Positions 1-8,270 of a stretch of DNA of 27,452 bases are shown piece after piece. The notes under the pieces are model-generated. The model ran no database searches and was not told the origin of the DNA. It was given only the letters and a program-made list of their open reading frames with translations. Numbering within the stretch: position 1 is the stretch's first letter; every line of letters starts with the position of its first letter. This DNA comes from Ruthenibacterium avium (lineage in GTDB: Bacteria; Bacillota; Clostridia; Oscillospirales; Ruminococcaceae): positions 1 through 27,452 of the forward strand of contig DWYA01000035.1 of NCBI GenBank assembly GCA_019118905.1, read 5' to 3'. Made by a program: the position numbers and the translations under genes.

Positions 1-70
1 CTTCTACAATCATGAGCGCATCCAGTTAAAGACCGGAGAGGCGCCGCTGACGCGACGCCTCTCTGATTAA
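1..70 (+). CDS. IS3-family transposase, C-terminal end only (partial at left edge)
   Basis: Reading frame 2 (bases 2-70) gives 22 residues ending in TAA at 68-70: FYNHERIQLKTGEAPLTRRL followed by SD. The pattern YN-x-x-RIQLKTG-x-x-P is typical of the extreme C-terminus of IS3/IS150-type DDE transposases, just after the integrase core. Everything upstream is outside the window, so completeness and activity cannot be judged. The stretch also holds an inverted repeat (36-47 with 52-63), which falls inside the coding sequence. The identification rests on a short C-terminal motif only. Confidence 0.6.
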   Translation, partial: FYNHERIQLKTGEAPLTRRLSD

Positions 71-130
71 ATCTCATCATTTCCTACCAGGGCTCTTTTT
101 TGTACTGTATGCACAATCTGGAGCAGTTCA
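1..130 (+). mobile_element. Right end of an IS3-like insertion sequence (partial)
   Basis: The transposase tail at 2-70 is followed by about 60 non-coding bases before a likely element boundary. The stretch around 100-130 (TTTGTACTGT ... GCAGTTCA) resembles the right terminal inverted repeat of IS3-group elements, and the end is placed at about 130 by analogy. The left end and any target duplication lie outside the window. If the boundary is right, the element sits about 53 bp downstream of the hslO stop codon. The boundary is an inference. Confidence 0.45.
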
Positions 131-183
131 CTCACCGCTTTTACACCATTCTTTATTTTTTCAAACGCCCTACACAAAAAGCC

Positions 184-1050
184 TTACAGCTTTTCCAGCA
201 AGGTAGGAATATCAAATTTGCGCACCTTATCGCAGAACTGGCAGCACACCTCAGCTTCCGGCTGCTCTTCTGCCAAGCCTTCCAGCTCTTGCTTTCCTAA
301 GCTGAGCAAAGCGCGCTCAATGCGTTCCTCGCTGCAATCGCAGACATAGCTTGTGACACTTTCGTCCAAAATATTGGGCGAAAAGCCTTCCATGGCGCAC
401 TCCATCATATCTTCCAGCGTCATTCCCTCGGAAAGCATCTCCGTCACGCTTTTCATTTTGGCAATATTATTTTCCAGCATGGTAATCTCCTGCTCGGTTG
501 CACCGGGCAGCAGCTGGAGCAGATAACCGCCCGCGCAAAGCACCGAAAGGTCAGGCGCTACCAAAACTCCCAGCGCACACACCGTGGGGATTTGCTCGCT
601 TGTGGCATAGTACTGTGTAATATCCTCGGCCACTTCGCCGCTTACCAGAGGAATCTGCCCCACATACGGCTCTTTCAGGCCCATATCCTTAATAACCGTC
701 AGCGTTCCGTCATGGCCCACTGCCGCGCCTACATTCAGCTTTCCGTCCGGGCGCAGCGGCAGCTCTACCACCGGATTTGCCACATAGCCCTTCACATGTC
801 CTGCGCCGTTTGCCACCACCAACACGGTTCCGGCAGGGCCGTCGCCTTTCATGCGCAATGTCAGGCTGTCGTCCTCGTGTTTGAGCATCGCGCCCATCAT
901 CGCGCCTGCCGTCAGCAAACGCCCCAGTGCGGCCGTTGTCACTGCGCTGGTTTTATGGTAGGTTTCCGCTTGGCGCACAATATCGGTAGAATCCACGGCA
1001 CAAAATAAAATGCCGCCATTTTCAGAAATTGCACGAATCAATCTTCCCAT
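184..1050 (-). CDS. hslO: Hsp33 redox-regulated chaperone
   Basis: 288 residues, the normal length for Hsp33. This is a cytoplasmic holdase that is inactive when its four C-terminal cysteines bind zinc, and is activated by oxidation plus unfolding stress. The diagnostic zinc/redox module is visible: C237-x-C239 and C270-x2-C273 near the C-terminus, preceded by a typical N-terminal domain (start MGRLIRAISENG). The cluster reads CC-x2-C, with an extra cysteine at 269. The ATG at 1050 has AAGGAG 8 bases upstream. The gene overlaps the methyltransferase gene by 13 bp and is the last gene of the lon > engB > methyltransferase > hslO run, which suggests co-expression with Lon. No clear terminator is seen between it and the IS end. 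Confidence 0.96.
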   Translation of the reverse strand: MGRLIRAISENGGILFCAVDSTDIVRQAETYHKTSAVTTAALGRLLTAGAMMGAMLKHEDDSLTLRMKGDGPAGTVLVVANGAGHVKGYVANPVVELPLRPDGKLNVGAAVGHDGTLTVIKDMGLKEPYVGQIPLVSGEVAEDITQYYATSEQIPTVCALGVLVAPDLSVLCAGGYLLQLLPGATEQEITMLENNIAKMKSVTEMLSEGMTLEDMMECAMEGFSPNILDESVTSYVCDCSEERIERALLSLGKQELEGLAEEQPEAEVCCQFCDKVRKFDIPTLLEKL

Positions 1051-1832
1051 GCTTCATTCTCCTTCGATTGATAAATGGCATTACAATTTTTGTCGCTGCG
1101 CTTCACAGCGGTGATGCAGTATCTCTGTGAGGTCGGCGTCAGTTCACCAAATGTTTCCCCATCGCAAATCTCCAGAATATTCAAACCCGCCTCCTCACAG
1201 GCGCGGCGCACCTGCGGCAAGTCGTAGGCGTACTCGACAAAGGCATCCGTTTCCCGCTCGCCTGTCTCCTTGTCTTGAATTTCCACCGAGATATGCGTTG
1301 CGCGGGTTTTCTCGTCATAACGATTTTTCCACAAGCACAGCACGTCCTGCGCTTCCATCTCGTAAGTGTGGTTTGCAAGAATATGCTCCTGCTTGTAGGG
1401 CGTGTTCAGGTCAAACAGAAAAATGCCGCCCGGCTCGATAAAAAGCGCACTCCTTACGAGTGCTTTTTCAAACTCCTCATAAGGGCCGATATGGTTAAAC
1501 GTGTCAAACGTCGAAATCGCCGCATGAATCGTGCCATACAAATCCAGCTGCCGGAGATCCTGCTGTAAAAGCAGCAAGCCTTCCACTTCCAGCTCGGCTG
1601 CTTTTTCCCGCAAAATGCACAGCATTTCCTCCGAAGCGTCAATGCCAATCATATCATAGCCGCTTTGCGCCAGCATAAGCGTCATATCGCCGGTTCCGCA
1701 GCCCAAATCTGCAATAATTCCCTTGCTGATTCCGGCGCGATGCAGCACGCTTTGAATTTTCTCATACAGCGCTTCATAGTTTGCATCCTCATTAAAAGCG
1801 TCATACACATCCGCTAAACTTTCGTATGCCAC
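1038..1832 (-). CDS. Class I SAM-dependent methyltransferase
   Basis: 264 residues. The SAM-binding motif I (ADLGCGTGD, about residues 41-49) and the acidic end of the next strand (GIDAS) are clear, so this is a Rossmann-fold methyltransferase. The substrate cannot be told from sequence; small-molecule and protein or RNA targets are all possible. The start is a GTG at 1832 preceded by GGGGAG with a 6-base gap. It begins 12 bp after engB ends and overlaps hslO by 13 bp, so it is very probably translated from the lon operon transcript. A methyltransferase in this position is not a textbook part of the lon-engB pair. Confidence 0.9.
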   Translation of the reverse strand: MAYESLADVYDAFNEDANYEALYEKIQSVLHRAGISKGIIADLGCGTGDMTLMLAQSGYDMIGIDASEEMLCILREKAAELEVEGLLLLQQDLRQLDLYGTIHAAISTFDTFNHIGPYEEFEKALVRSALFIEPGGIFLFDLNTPYKQEHILANHTYEMEAQDVLCLWKNRYDEKTRATHISVEIQDKETGERETDAFVEYAYDLPQVRRACEEAGLNILEICDGETFGELTPTSQRYCITAVKRSDKNCNAIYQSKENEAWED

Positions 1833-1844
1833 GTTCTTCTCCCC

Positions 1845-2447
1845 TTACTGCATCTGCTCCTCATCGGCTTGTGCGGCACAGTCCAGCACCTCGCGCAAGG
1901 CATCCATTCCATATCCATTGTCAGAGCTGGTTAAGTAAACGCCTTTACAGCCATACGGCGCACAAATTTGCTCAAACTCTTTGACCGTGGCTTCAAACTG
2001 GCTTTTTTTCAGCTTGTCCGCTTTGGTCAGCACCGCAATAAACGGAATCTCGTAATGATGCAGATATTCGAGCATCGTTTTGTCGTCCGCACTGGGGGCA
2101 TGGCGGCTGTCGAGCAGCTGCACCAACAGCGTGCTTCGCTCCGCCTTTGCAAAATAGCTGTTGATCAGCTCGTCCCAGCGGCGGCGCTCCTCACGCCCTA
2201 CCTTCGCGTAACCATAGCCGGGCAAGTCCACAAAGTAAACATGGTCTACCTCATAGAAATTGATGGTCGCGGTTTTTCCCGGCACTCCCGACACTCTGGC
2301 CAGACTTTTTCGGTTGCACAATTTATTGATCAAACTGGATTTTCCCACGTTTGACCGCCCGGAAAACACAATTTCCGGGCGGTCGGCGGCAGGAAGCTGA
2401 GACGACAGGCCATAGGACGCCTGGAAGCTCGCCTTCGCGTAATTCAT
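1845..2447 (-). CDS. engB: Ribosome biogenesis GTPase EngB/YsxC/YihA
   Basis: 200 residues, the usual family length. It is a TRAFAC-class GTPase needed for late assembly of the 50S ribosomal subunit. Visible G motifs are G1 GRSNVGKSS (residues 30-38), G3 DLPGYGYA (74-81) and G4 TKAD (141-144). The N-terminal FSGRSNVGKSSLIN block is characteristic of EngB rather than of Era or Der. The ATG at 2447 has AGGAG 8 bases upstream. It lies 12 bp after lon, the lon-ysxC order also seen in Bacillus. Confidence 0.97.
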   Translation of the reverse strand: MNYAKASFQASYGLSSQLPAADRPEIVFSGRSNVGKSSLINKLCNRKSLARVSGVPGKTATINFYEVDHVYFVDLPGYGYAKVGREERRRWDELINSYFAKAERSTLLVQLLDSRHAPSADDKTMLEYLHHYEIPFIAVLTKADKLKKSQFEATVKEFEQICAPYGCKGVYLTSSDNGYGMDALREVLDCAAQADEEQMQ

Positions 2448-2459
2448 AAGTTTTGCTCC

Positions 2460-4925
2460 TTACTGTGTAATCTGCACACCGGACTCCGCGCTGTTCTGCG
2501 GCACAATAGCAGCCACCGGCTCCTGCGCCAGCTGCGGCTGTTCCTTTTTCTGTGCTTTTTTCATCTTCGGGGCGGGAAGCAGCGCATGGTCCAGCACCTC
2601 TTTCAAAGTAGACACCGGGCAAAAACGCACGTTGGCCTTCACCTCGTCATCCACTTCCTCCAAATCGGGTACATTCGCTTTGGGAATCAGCACTGTTTTT
2701 GCGCCTTCCTTATAAGCAGCCATGCTCTTTTCCTTCAAGCCGCCAATCGGCAGTACCTGCCCGTGCAGCGTGATTTCACCGGTCATCGCCACGTCACAGC
2801 GCACAGGACGCCCCGACAGGCACGAGATCAGCGCTGTTGTCAGCGTTACGCCGGCAGACGGGCCATCCTTCGGCACAGCGCCCTCCGGCGCGTGAATATG
2901 AAAGTCGCGCGTTTTAAAGTTCTCGCGGGAAATACCGTATTCATCTGCGTGTACCTTGGCATAAGTAATCGCCAGCTTTGCGCTTTCCTTCATGACATCG
3001 CCCAAAGAGCCGGTTACCTCCAGCTTTCCGCTGCCTTCGGGAATGTCCACCACCTCAATGGGCAGCACTTCGCCGCCGACACTCGTCCATGCCAAACCGT
3101 TGGCGATGCCCACCTCATTGGCACGGCTGAAAAACGAGGGTTTGACACGCTGCGGCCCCATCAAGGGTTCCAGCTGAGAAGCGCCGATGGTCATCTTGGT
3201 TTCTTCTTCCTCAGATGCAATTTTCTTGGCGCATTTGCGCAGCAGCTCTGTAATAGCGCGCTCCAAGCTGCGCACGCCCGCCTCTTTTGTGTAGCCGTCA
3301 ATCAAGCCATACAACGCGCTGTTTTGCACACGAACCTGGTTTTTCAGCCCCGTTGCCTCCAGCTGTTTCGGCAGCAGATACTTCTTTGCAATATGGAATT
3401 TCTCTGTGCGTGTATAGCTGGAAAGCTCAATCACGTCCATACGGTCGAGCAGCGGCTTCGGAATCGTGCTCAGACTGTTTGCCGTTGTGATGAAAAGCAC
3501 CTTGCTCAAATCAAAAGGCAAGTCGAGATAATGGTCACGGAAACCGGAATTTTGTTCCGGGTCCAGCGCTTCCAGCAAAGCGGCAGCGGGGTCGCCTCGG
3601 AAGTCGCTTGCCATCTTATCCACCTCATCCAGCAGAATCAGCGGATTCGAGCTTTTTGCCATCATAACAGCATTGATAATTTTACCGGGCATTGCGCCGA
3701 TGTACGTCCGGCGATGGCCGCGGATTTCGGCCTCATCGCGCACACCGCCCAAAGACATGCGCACATACTTTCTTCCAAGACATGCCGCAATAGAGCGTGC
3801 AATGCTGGTTTTGCCAACGCCCGGCGGGCCCACCAAACAAATAATCTGGCCCTTAATATCCGGCACAAAAGTGCGCACGGCCAACAGCTCCAAAATGCGC
3901 TCCTTCACCTTTTTCAAGCCGTAGTGAGCGCGCTCTAATTCCGCCTGCGCCTTTTTGATATTCAGCTGGTCTTTGGTCGTAATATTCCACGGCAAGCCAA
4001 GGCAGGTATCCAAATAAGTACGAATGACTGCCGCTTCCTGGGAGCTTCCCGCCATTTTCGCCAGGCGGTCCGCTTCTTTTGTCAGTTTTTCCGTTGCTTC
4101 TTCGCCTAAGTTCAGCGCCGCAATCTTGCTGCGGTACTCCTCGGCCTCGGTACGGGTGTCCTCGTAGTCGCCCAGCTCGTCGGAAATCAAGCGCATTTGC
4201 TCACGCAAATAGTAATCGCGCTGATTTTTGTCCATCTGCTCGTTGACTTTTCCTTGAATATCACGCTCAATTTGAAGCACTTGAATTTCTTTTTTCAGCA
4301 CTTCCACAATTTTTTCCAAGCGGTTGGTCATCAGGCTCTCGTTTAAAATCGCCTGCTTATCTGTATATTTCAGCATGATGTTTGCGGGCAGATAGTCGCA
4401 CAAACGCGCCGCATCCTCACATGTTAAAATCTGATAAGCAACCTCCTTGGACATGCGCTGTGTCAAGGTAAGATACGTTTCAAACATTTCGCGGATAGAG
4501 CGCATGAGCGCCTCCACACGCGCCGGGTCTGCCGAGTACACGCCGCGCAGAGGTGCGGCTTTGGTGGAAGCCAGCAAAAAGCGTCCGCTGGAATCCAGCG
4601 TCAGCATTTTGGCACGATAGCGGCCCTCCACAAGAACTTTCACCAAATCGTCGGACACACGCAGCACCTGCTTAATTTCCGCCACAACGCCATAGGCAAA
4701 CAGCTCCTTTGTGCCCGGATCCTCCACATCCATATCGCGCTGCGCAGTCAAAAACACGCAGTTATGGTTATTCATTGCCCACTCAATCGCGGCGACGGAT
4801 TTTTTGCGTCCCACCTCAAAGTGGATCACATTTCCCGGAAACGCCACCAAACCACGCAAGGCAATGGCAGGCAAGCGCAAAATATCCGCCGTTTTATCCA
4901 ATACAACTTTTACTTTGTCAGCCAT
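2460..4925 (-). CDS. lon: ATP-dependent protease Lon (LonA type)
   Basis: 821 residues from the chosen start. Lon is a cytoplasmic AAA+ serine protease that degrades damaged and selected regulatory proteins. Visible parts are the N-terminal substrate-binding domain (about 15-210), a coiled-coil linker (210-300), Walker A GPPGVGKT (366-373), Walker B LILLDEVD (429-436), and the protease domain with catalytic Ser690 in PKDGPSAG and the lysine-bearing GGLKEK block (728-733). A C-terminal tail rich in Lys, Gln and Pro (about 787-821) extends past the usual end. The ATG at 4925 is chosen because AAAAGGAG lies 8 bases before it; an in-frame start at 4994 would add 23 residues that do not look like Lon. 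First gene of the operon with engB, the methyltransferase and hslO. Confidence 0.98.
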   Translation of the reverse strand: MADKVKVVLDKTADILRLPAIALRGLVAFPGNVIHFEVGRKKSVAAIEWAMNNHNCVFLTAQRDMDVEDPGTKELFAYGVVAEIKQVLRVSDDLVKVLVEGRYRAKMLTLDSSGRFLLASTKAAPLRGVYSADPARVEALMRSIREMFETYLTLTQRMSKEVAYQILTCEDAARLCDYLPANIMLKYTDKQAILNESLMTNRLEKIVEVLKKEIQVLQIERDIQGKVNEQMDKNQRDYYLREQMRLISDELGDYEDTRTEAEEYRSKIAALNLGEEATEKLTKEADRLAKMAGSSQEAAVIRTYLDTCLGLPWNITTKDQLNIKKAQAELERAHYGLKKVKERILELLAVRTFVPDIKGQIICLVGPPGVGKTSIARSIAACLGRKYVRMSLGGVRDEAEIRGHRRTYIGAMPGKIINAVMMAKSSNPLILLDEVDKMASDFRGDPAAALLEALDPEQNSGFRDHYLDLPFDLSKVLFITTANSLSTIPKPLLDRMDVIELSSYTRTEKFHIAKKYLLPKQLEATGLKNQVRVQNSALYGLIDGYTKEAGVRSLERAITELLRKCAKKIASEEEETKMTIGASQLEPLMGPQRVKPSFFSRANEVGIANGLAWTSVGGEVLPIEVVDIPEGSGKLEVTGSLGDVMKESAKLAITYAKVHADEYGISRENFKTRDFHIHAPEGAVPKDGPSAGVTLTTALISCLSGRPVRCDVAMTGEITLHGQVLPIGGLKEKSMAAYKEGAKTVLIPKANVPDLEEVDDEVKANVRFCPVSTLKEVLDHALLPAPKMKKAQKKEQPQLAQEPVAAIVPQNSAESGVQITQ

Positions 4926-5044
4926 ATGTGATCTCCTTTTACCGGCGCCGTACCCCCCTGCACACGCGCCTGATATTTTATCCTGTAAAAACACTGATCT
5001 GCCAATCGATCAGCCGTTGAAACCTTGGAAAGGAATTTTTCATA

Positions 5045-5073
5045 ATTATACTTGATTAGTAAAAATAATGCAA
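5045..5073 (-). promoter_or_regulatory. Sigma-A-type promoter for lon operon
   Basis: On the minus strand, -35 TTGCAT (5068-5073), a 17-bp spacer, and -10 TATAAT (5045-5050). This gives a leader of roughly 115 bases to the lon ATG. The leader contains a small inverted repeat CTGATC/GATCAG (4994-4999 and 5008-5013). I see no CIRCE and no CtsR-like GGTCAAA heptads here. Confidence 0.65.
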
Positions 5074-5177
5074 CCAACACCCCCGCAAAAGCGCAGAAAT
5101 ACACCAAAATTTCGCAAACATCCGCCTTTTTTCACTTTTTTCCCACCAATATATTCCATGTACTTTTTTGCTGCAAG

Positions 5178-5212
5178 AGGGCGCCGTGCTTAAACGGAAA
5201 GCACAGCGCCCT
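5178..5212 (-). terminator. Hairpin after CotF gene, atypical terminator
   Basis: A 14-bp stem with one mismatch (5178-5191 pairing with 5199-5212) and a 7-base loop, starting 9 bases after the stop codon of the CotF-like gene. It is placed like a terminator for the coat gene pair, but no U-tract directly follows the stem on the minus strand, so termination is inferred from position and stability only. Confidence 0.5.
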
Positions 5213-5221
5213 GCCAATCCA

Positions 5222-5494
5222 TTACAGGTTCTTCTTTTTTTGACGGAATTGCAGGCAAGCCTGGCTTACCTGCTTTGCGTCGGCCTCCTTCGGCTCATAC
5301 CAGCCGCGCTTTTCCATTTCCTGAAATACCTGGAACTGCATTTCGTGTTCCTCATTCAGCAAACCAAGAAGCTTGTTCTTTTTCTGCTGGGTGGAACACT
5401 CGCCGGCGTAGTGGTTATACTGCTGGGCAATCATCTTTTGCGAGTCCAGCGCATCGGTCATCATCGCGCAATCGTCAAAGCAATGCTCTTTCAT
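5222..5494 (-). CDS. CotF-family spore coat protein
   Basis: 90 residues, matching a single coat-F domain. The family patterns are present: an N-terminal helix with SQK, then YN-x-YA-x-EC, then the LNEEHEMQ block, and the EMEKRGWY motif near residue 63, which is a hallmark of CotF-like proteins. These helical, ferritin-like proteins are associated with the spore coat, though the biochemical role is not well defined. The start ATG at 5494 is preceded by a G-rich site (AAGGGGGG). It follows the related 64-residue gene by 14 bp and ends just before a strong hairpin. The pair suggests a sporulating host. Confidence 0.82.
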   Translation of the reverse strand: MKEHCFDDCAMMTDALDSQKMIAQQYNHYAGECSTQQKKNKLLGLLNEEHEMQFQVFQEMEKRGWYEPKEADAKQVSQACLQFRQKKKNL

Positions 5495-5508
5495 GGCTGA
5501 TTCCCCCC

Positions 5509-5703
5509 TTAACCCTTGTTGATTTCGTTCAAAATCATGTCGTAATGGCGCTTATGCTTTGCGGCCATATCCTCGCAAAGCTCACAAAGCGCCGGGTCTT
5601 GACAAGACGCCGCATAAGACTTGTACTTCTGGATGGTGTTGGCCTCGGTGGTCAACAGCTTGGAAAAACCCTCCAGCTCCATGCTTGTCAGCTGCTTTTT
5701 CAT
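5509..5703 (-). CDS. Small CotF-like / ferritin-like coat-associated protein
   Basis: 64 residues predicted to form two helices. Its pattern IQKYKSYAASC-x-D-P parallels AQQYNHYAGEC in the neighbouring CotF protein, so the two look like diverged paralogues or halves of one helical bundle. ATG at 5703 is preferred over an in-frame TTG one codon upstream because the AAAGGAGGG site then sits at normal distance (about 8 bases). It precedes the CotF gene by 14 bp, so the two are probably transcribed together. Assignment to the coat family is by resemblance and context; a direct role in the spore is inferred. Confidence 0.7.
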   Translation of the reverse strand: MKKQLTSMELEGFSKLLTTEANTIQKYKSYAASCQDPALCELCEDMAAKHKRHYDMILNEINKG

Positions 5704-6042
5704 CAAAAAGCCCTCCTTTGATTCTCGATTTCACCATTTCGTACTCTTGTTATTCGGGACTTTTTTGAAAAGTAGAAATACGCCGCTTTTTCTTTTGAAC
5801 GTGGTATCTGCATTTTAAAATGCCTGCTCTTTGCAAAGCATTCTTGCGTTTTTCGCCTTGCAGCCCATCTATTCAAAAAAACAGTCTATTTCTTTTTTCA
5901 ATCAAACACCTTAAACAAAAATACGCGCTTGGAAACACACTCGGCTTCCCTTTGTGTTCCCTCGCTTATCGTATCCGAATCAAAGGCAAGTATACGCTCA
6001 AGCGGGTGGCAAATATCGCCATTTTGACGCATTGCAAAAGAT
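5704..6042. other. AT-rich intergenic stretch without a recognisable gene
   Basis: Together with 6043-6186 this forms a 483-base gap between groEL and the coat genes. The part next to the coat genes must hold their promoter, but I could not assign a convincing -35/-10 pair for sigma-A or a sporulation sigma factor. A perfect 14-bp palindrome, GCATTTTAAAATGC, lies at 5810-5823. Short open frames on both strands show no family resemblance and no good ribosome binding site. Confidence 0.5.
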
Positions 6043-6077
6043 AAAAAAACCGATACCCGCCTGTGGTGGGTATCGGT
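6042..6077 (-). terminator. Rho-independent terminator of groESL
   Basis: On the minus strand a 13-bp stem (6049-6061 with 6065-6077, one non-Watson-Crick pair) with a 3-base loop is followed directly by a run of seven T. It lies about 110 bases after the groEL stop. Confidence 0.88.
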
Positions 6078-6186
6078 CTCAAAAATCGAAAGACAGCGCA
6101 CCTGGCAATGGGCTTTTGCTGCATGACCATTTCAAGCGGCGTGCATTGACAAACTCACACTGCCATGCCAAAGTGCTGTGGGCGAA

Positions 6187-7827
6187 TTAGTACATGCCGC
6201 CCATGCCGCCTGCCATTGCCGCATTGGCCGCCGCAGCTGCCGCCGGATCTTCCGGCTCGTCTGCCACGAGGCTCTCTGTTGTCAACACCATGCTTGCCAC
6301 AGAAGCAGCGTTCTCCAGTGCAGAACGGGTCACCTTCGTCGGGTCCACAATGCCGGCAGCAATCATGTCGCCGTACACTTCCTTCTGTGCGTCAAAGCCG
6401 TAGTTGCTCTTGCCGGAAGCCAAGATCTTATCAATGATCACGCTGCCCTCCAAGCCGGCGTTTGCAGCAATCTGACGCAGCGGAGCTTCCAAAGCTTTGC
6501 GAACAATCTTTGCGCCGGTGCGCTCGTCGCCCGTCAAAGTCTCTACCACGCTGTCAACAGCGGGAATTGCATTGATGGGAGCGGTGCCGCCGCCTGCTAC
6601 AATGCCTTCTTCCACTGCTGCTTTTGCTGCGTTCAAAGCGTCCTCAATGCGCAGCTTCTTGTCCTTCATCTCCACTTCGGTAGCAGCACCAACACGGATC
6701 ACAGCAACGCCGCCGGACAGCTTTGCCAAACGCTCTTGCAGCTTCTCTTTGTCAAAGTCGCTCGTGGTTGCATCCATCTGGGTGCGAATCTGTGCCACGC
6801 GAGCGGCCACAGCCTCTTTGTCGCCCATACCGTCCACAATGGTGGTATCCTCTTTTGTCACGCGAACCTGACGTGCGCGGCCCAGCATCTCTACGGAAGC
6901 ATCTTTCAGCTCATAGCCCAGCTCCTCGCTGATTACAGTACCGCCGGTCAGGATAGCAATATCCTGGAGCATCTCTTTGCGGCGATCGCCAAAGCCCGGG
7001 GCTTTCACAGCCACAACGGTGAAGGTGCCGCGCAGACGGTTGACAATCAGGGTGGACAAAGCCTCGCCCTCAACATCTTCCGCCACGATGACCAGCTTCT
7101 TGCCGGATTGTACAATCTGCTCCAACAGGGGCAGGATGTCCTGAATCACGCTGATTTTCTTGTCGGTAATTAAAATGTAAGCGTCATCGAGTACAGCTTC
7201 CATCTTTTCGGTATCGGTCACCATGTACGGGGTGATGTAACCGCGGTCAAACTGCATACCCTTTACCACGTCAACGTCAGTCTCAGCGGTTTTGCCTTCT
7301 TCAATGGTAATGACGCCGTCGGCAGTCACTTTTTCCATTGCTTCCGCAATCAGGCGGCCCACTTCCTCATCACCGGCAGATACGGTTGCAACGCGGGCAA
7401 TATCCTCAGAACCGGACATTTTTTTGCTGTTGGAGGCAAATGCTTCCACAGCTGCCTTAACAGCCTTCTGCATACCGCGCTTCACGTCCATCGGGTTTGC
7501 ACCGGCGGTCACGTTTTTCATACCCTCGCTGACCAGAGCCTGTGCCAAAACGGTTGCCGTCGTGGTACCGTCACCGGCAGCATCGTTCGTCTTGGTGGCG
7601 ACTTCGCGCACCAGCTGAGCGCCCATGTTCTCAAACGCATCTTTCAGCTCGATTTCTTTTGCAATCGTCACACCGTCGTTGGTGATCAGCGGTGCGCCGA
7701 ATTTCTTGCCCAATACCACGTTGCGTCCCTTGGGTCCGAGAGTTACCTTCACGGTGTCTGCCAATTTATCAATACCGGCGCTGAGTGCCTTACGCGCTTC
7801 TTCGCCCATCAAAAGCTGCTTTGCCAT
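6187..7827 (-). CDS. groEL: Chaperonin GroEL (Hsp60)
   Basis: 546 residues, normal for GroEL. It forms the double-ring ATP-driven folding chamber with GroES as lid. Visible marks are the N-terminal block VTLGPKGRNVVLGKKFGAP, the nucleotide-binding GDGTTTATVLAQ near residue 86, the AAVEEGIVAGGG block in the second equatorial segment, and the C-terminal GGMGGMY tail. The ATG at 7827 (MAKQLL) is chosen because GGAG lies 10 bases upstream; an ATG 9 bases earlier sits only 1 base from that site. It follows groES by 80 bp under the same CIRCE-controlled promoter and ends at a strong terminator. Confidence 0.98.
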   Translation of the reverse strand: MAKQLLMGEEARKALSAGIDKLADTVKVTLGPKGRNVVLGKKFGAPLITNDGVTIAKEIELKDAFENMGAQLVREVATKTNDAAGDGTTTATVLAQALVSEGMKNVTAGANPMDVKRGMQKAVKAAVEAFASNSKKMSGSEDIARVATVSAGDEEVGRLIAEAMEKVTADGVITIEEGKTAETDVDVVKGMQFDRGYITPYMVTDTEKMEAVLDDAYILITDKKISVIQDILPLLEQIVQSGKKLVIVAEDVEGEALSTLIVNRLRGTFTVVAVKAPGFGDRRKEMLQDIAILTGGTVISEELGYELKDASVEMLGRARQVRVTKEDTTIVDGMGDKEAVAARVAQIRTQMDATTSDFDKEKLQERLAKLSGGVAVIRVGAATEVEMKDKKLRIEDALNAAKAAVEEGIVAGGGTAPINAIPAVDSVVETLTGDERTGAKIVRKALEAPLRQIAANAGLEGSVIIDKILASGKSNYGFDAQKEVYGDMIAAGIVDPTKVTRSALENAASVASMVLTTESLVADEPEDPAAAAAANAAMAGGMGGMY

Positions 7828-7907
7828 AGTTGTCATACTCCTTTATCAATCTGGATTCCAATGTGTCAAATGCCACGCTTTTCCAAAATAGCGGCAATCT
7901 AATTTTC

Positions 7908-8192
7908 TTACTCGACCACTGCGAGGATGTCGCTTTGGCGAACGATGACGCATTCCTCACCGTCTACCTTCACTTCGGTGCCGGCATACTTCGCAATCAG
8001 AACCTTATCGCCCTCTTTCACGGTCATCTCTACCTCTTTGCCGTCTACCACGCCGCCGGGGCCAACTGCCAGCACTTCACATACTTGGGGTTTTTCCTTG
8101 GCGCTTCCGGTCAGGATAATGCCGCTCTTGGTGGTTTCCTCGGCTTCCACATTTTTAATCACTACACGGTCTGCAAGCGGTCTGATTTTCAT
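7908..8192 (-). CDS. groES: Co-chaperonin GroES (Hsp10)
   Basis: 94 residues. Starts MKIRPLADRVVIK, the typical GroES opening, and contains the mobile loop region (TKSGIILTGSAKEKPQ) that contacts GroEL, plus the VKEGDKVLIAKYAGTEVK core. Forms the heptameric lid of the chaperonin. The ATG at 8192 has AGGAGG 8 bases upstream. First gene of the groESL operon, directly under promoter and CIRCE. Confidence 0.98.
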   Translation of the reverse strand: MKIRPLADRVVIKNVEAEETTKSGIILTGSAKEKPQVCEVLAVGPGGVVDGKEVEMTVKEGDKVLIAKYAGTEVKVDGEECVIVRQSDILAVVE

Positions 8193-8239
8193 ACCTGCTT
8201 CCTCCTATTTGAAAATTTAAAATCAACAAAATAAATAAC

Positions 8240-8266
8240 TTAGCACTCTTGTTTCCTGAGTGCTAA
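8240..8266 (-). promoter_or_regulatory. CIRCE operator (HrcA binding site)
   Basis: Exact match to TTAGCACTC-N9-GAGTGCTAA, with the symmetry extending one further base pair on each side. It lies between the -10 box and groES, over the likely transcription start, as expected for HrcA repression of groESL. hrcA itself is not in the window. Confidence 0.98.
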
Positions 8267-8270
8267 GCTT

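Noticed and set aside
2586..3938. Long plus-strand open frame (450 codons) opposite lon
   Set aside because: Lies wholly antisense to lon, has no family resemblance, and is explained by the codon bias of the true gene.
4926..5221. Possible CtsR or CIRCE control of lon
   Set aside because: No GGTCAAA-type heptad and no TTAGCACTC arms are present; only a sigma-A promoter and a small inverted repeat are visible.
5820..6101. Short open frames in the groEL-coat gene gap on both strands
   Set aside because: No convincing ribosome site, no family pattern, low-complexity composition.
6178..7173. Plus-strand open frame (331 codons) opposite groEL
   Set aside because: Cys/His/Leu-rich antisense shadow of groEL with no ribosome site and no recognisable domain.
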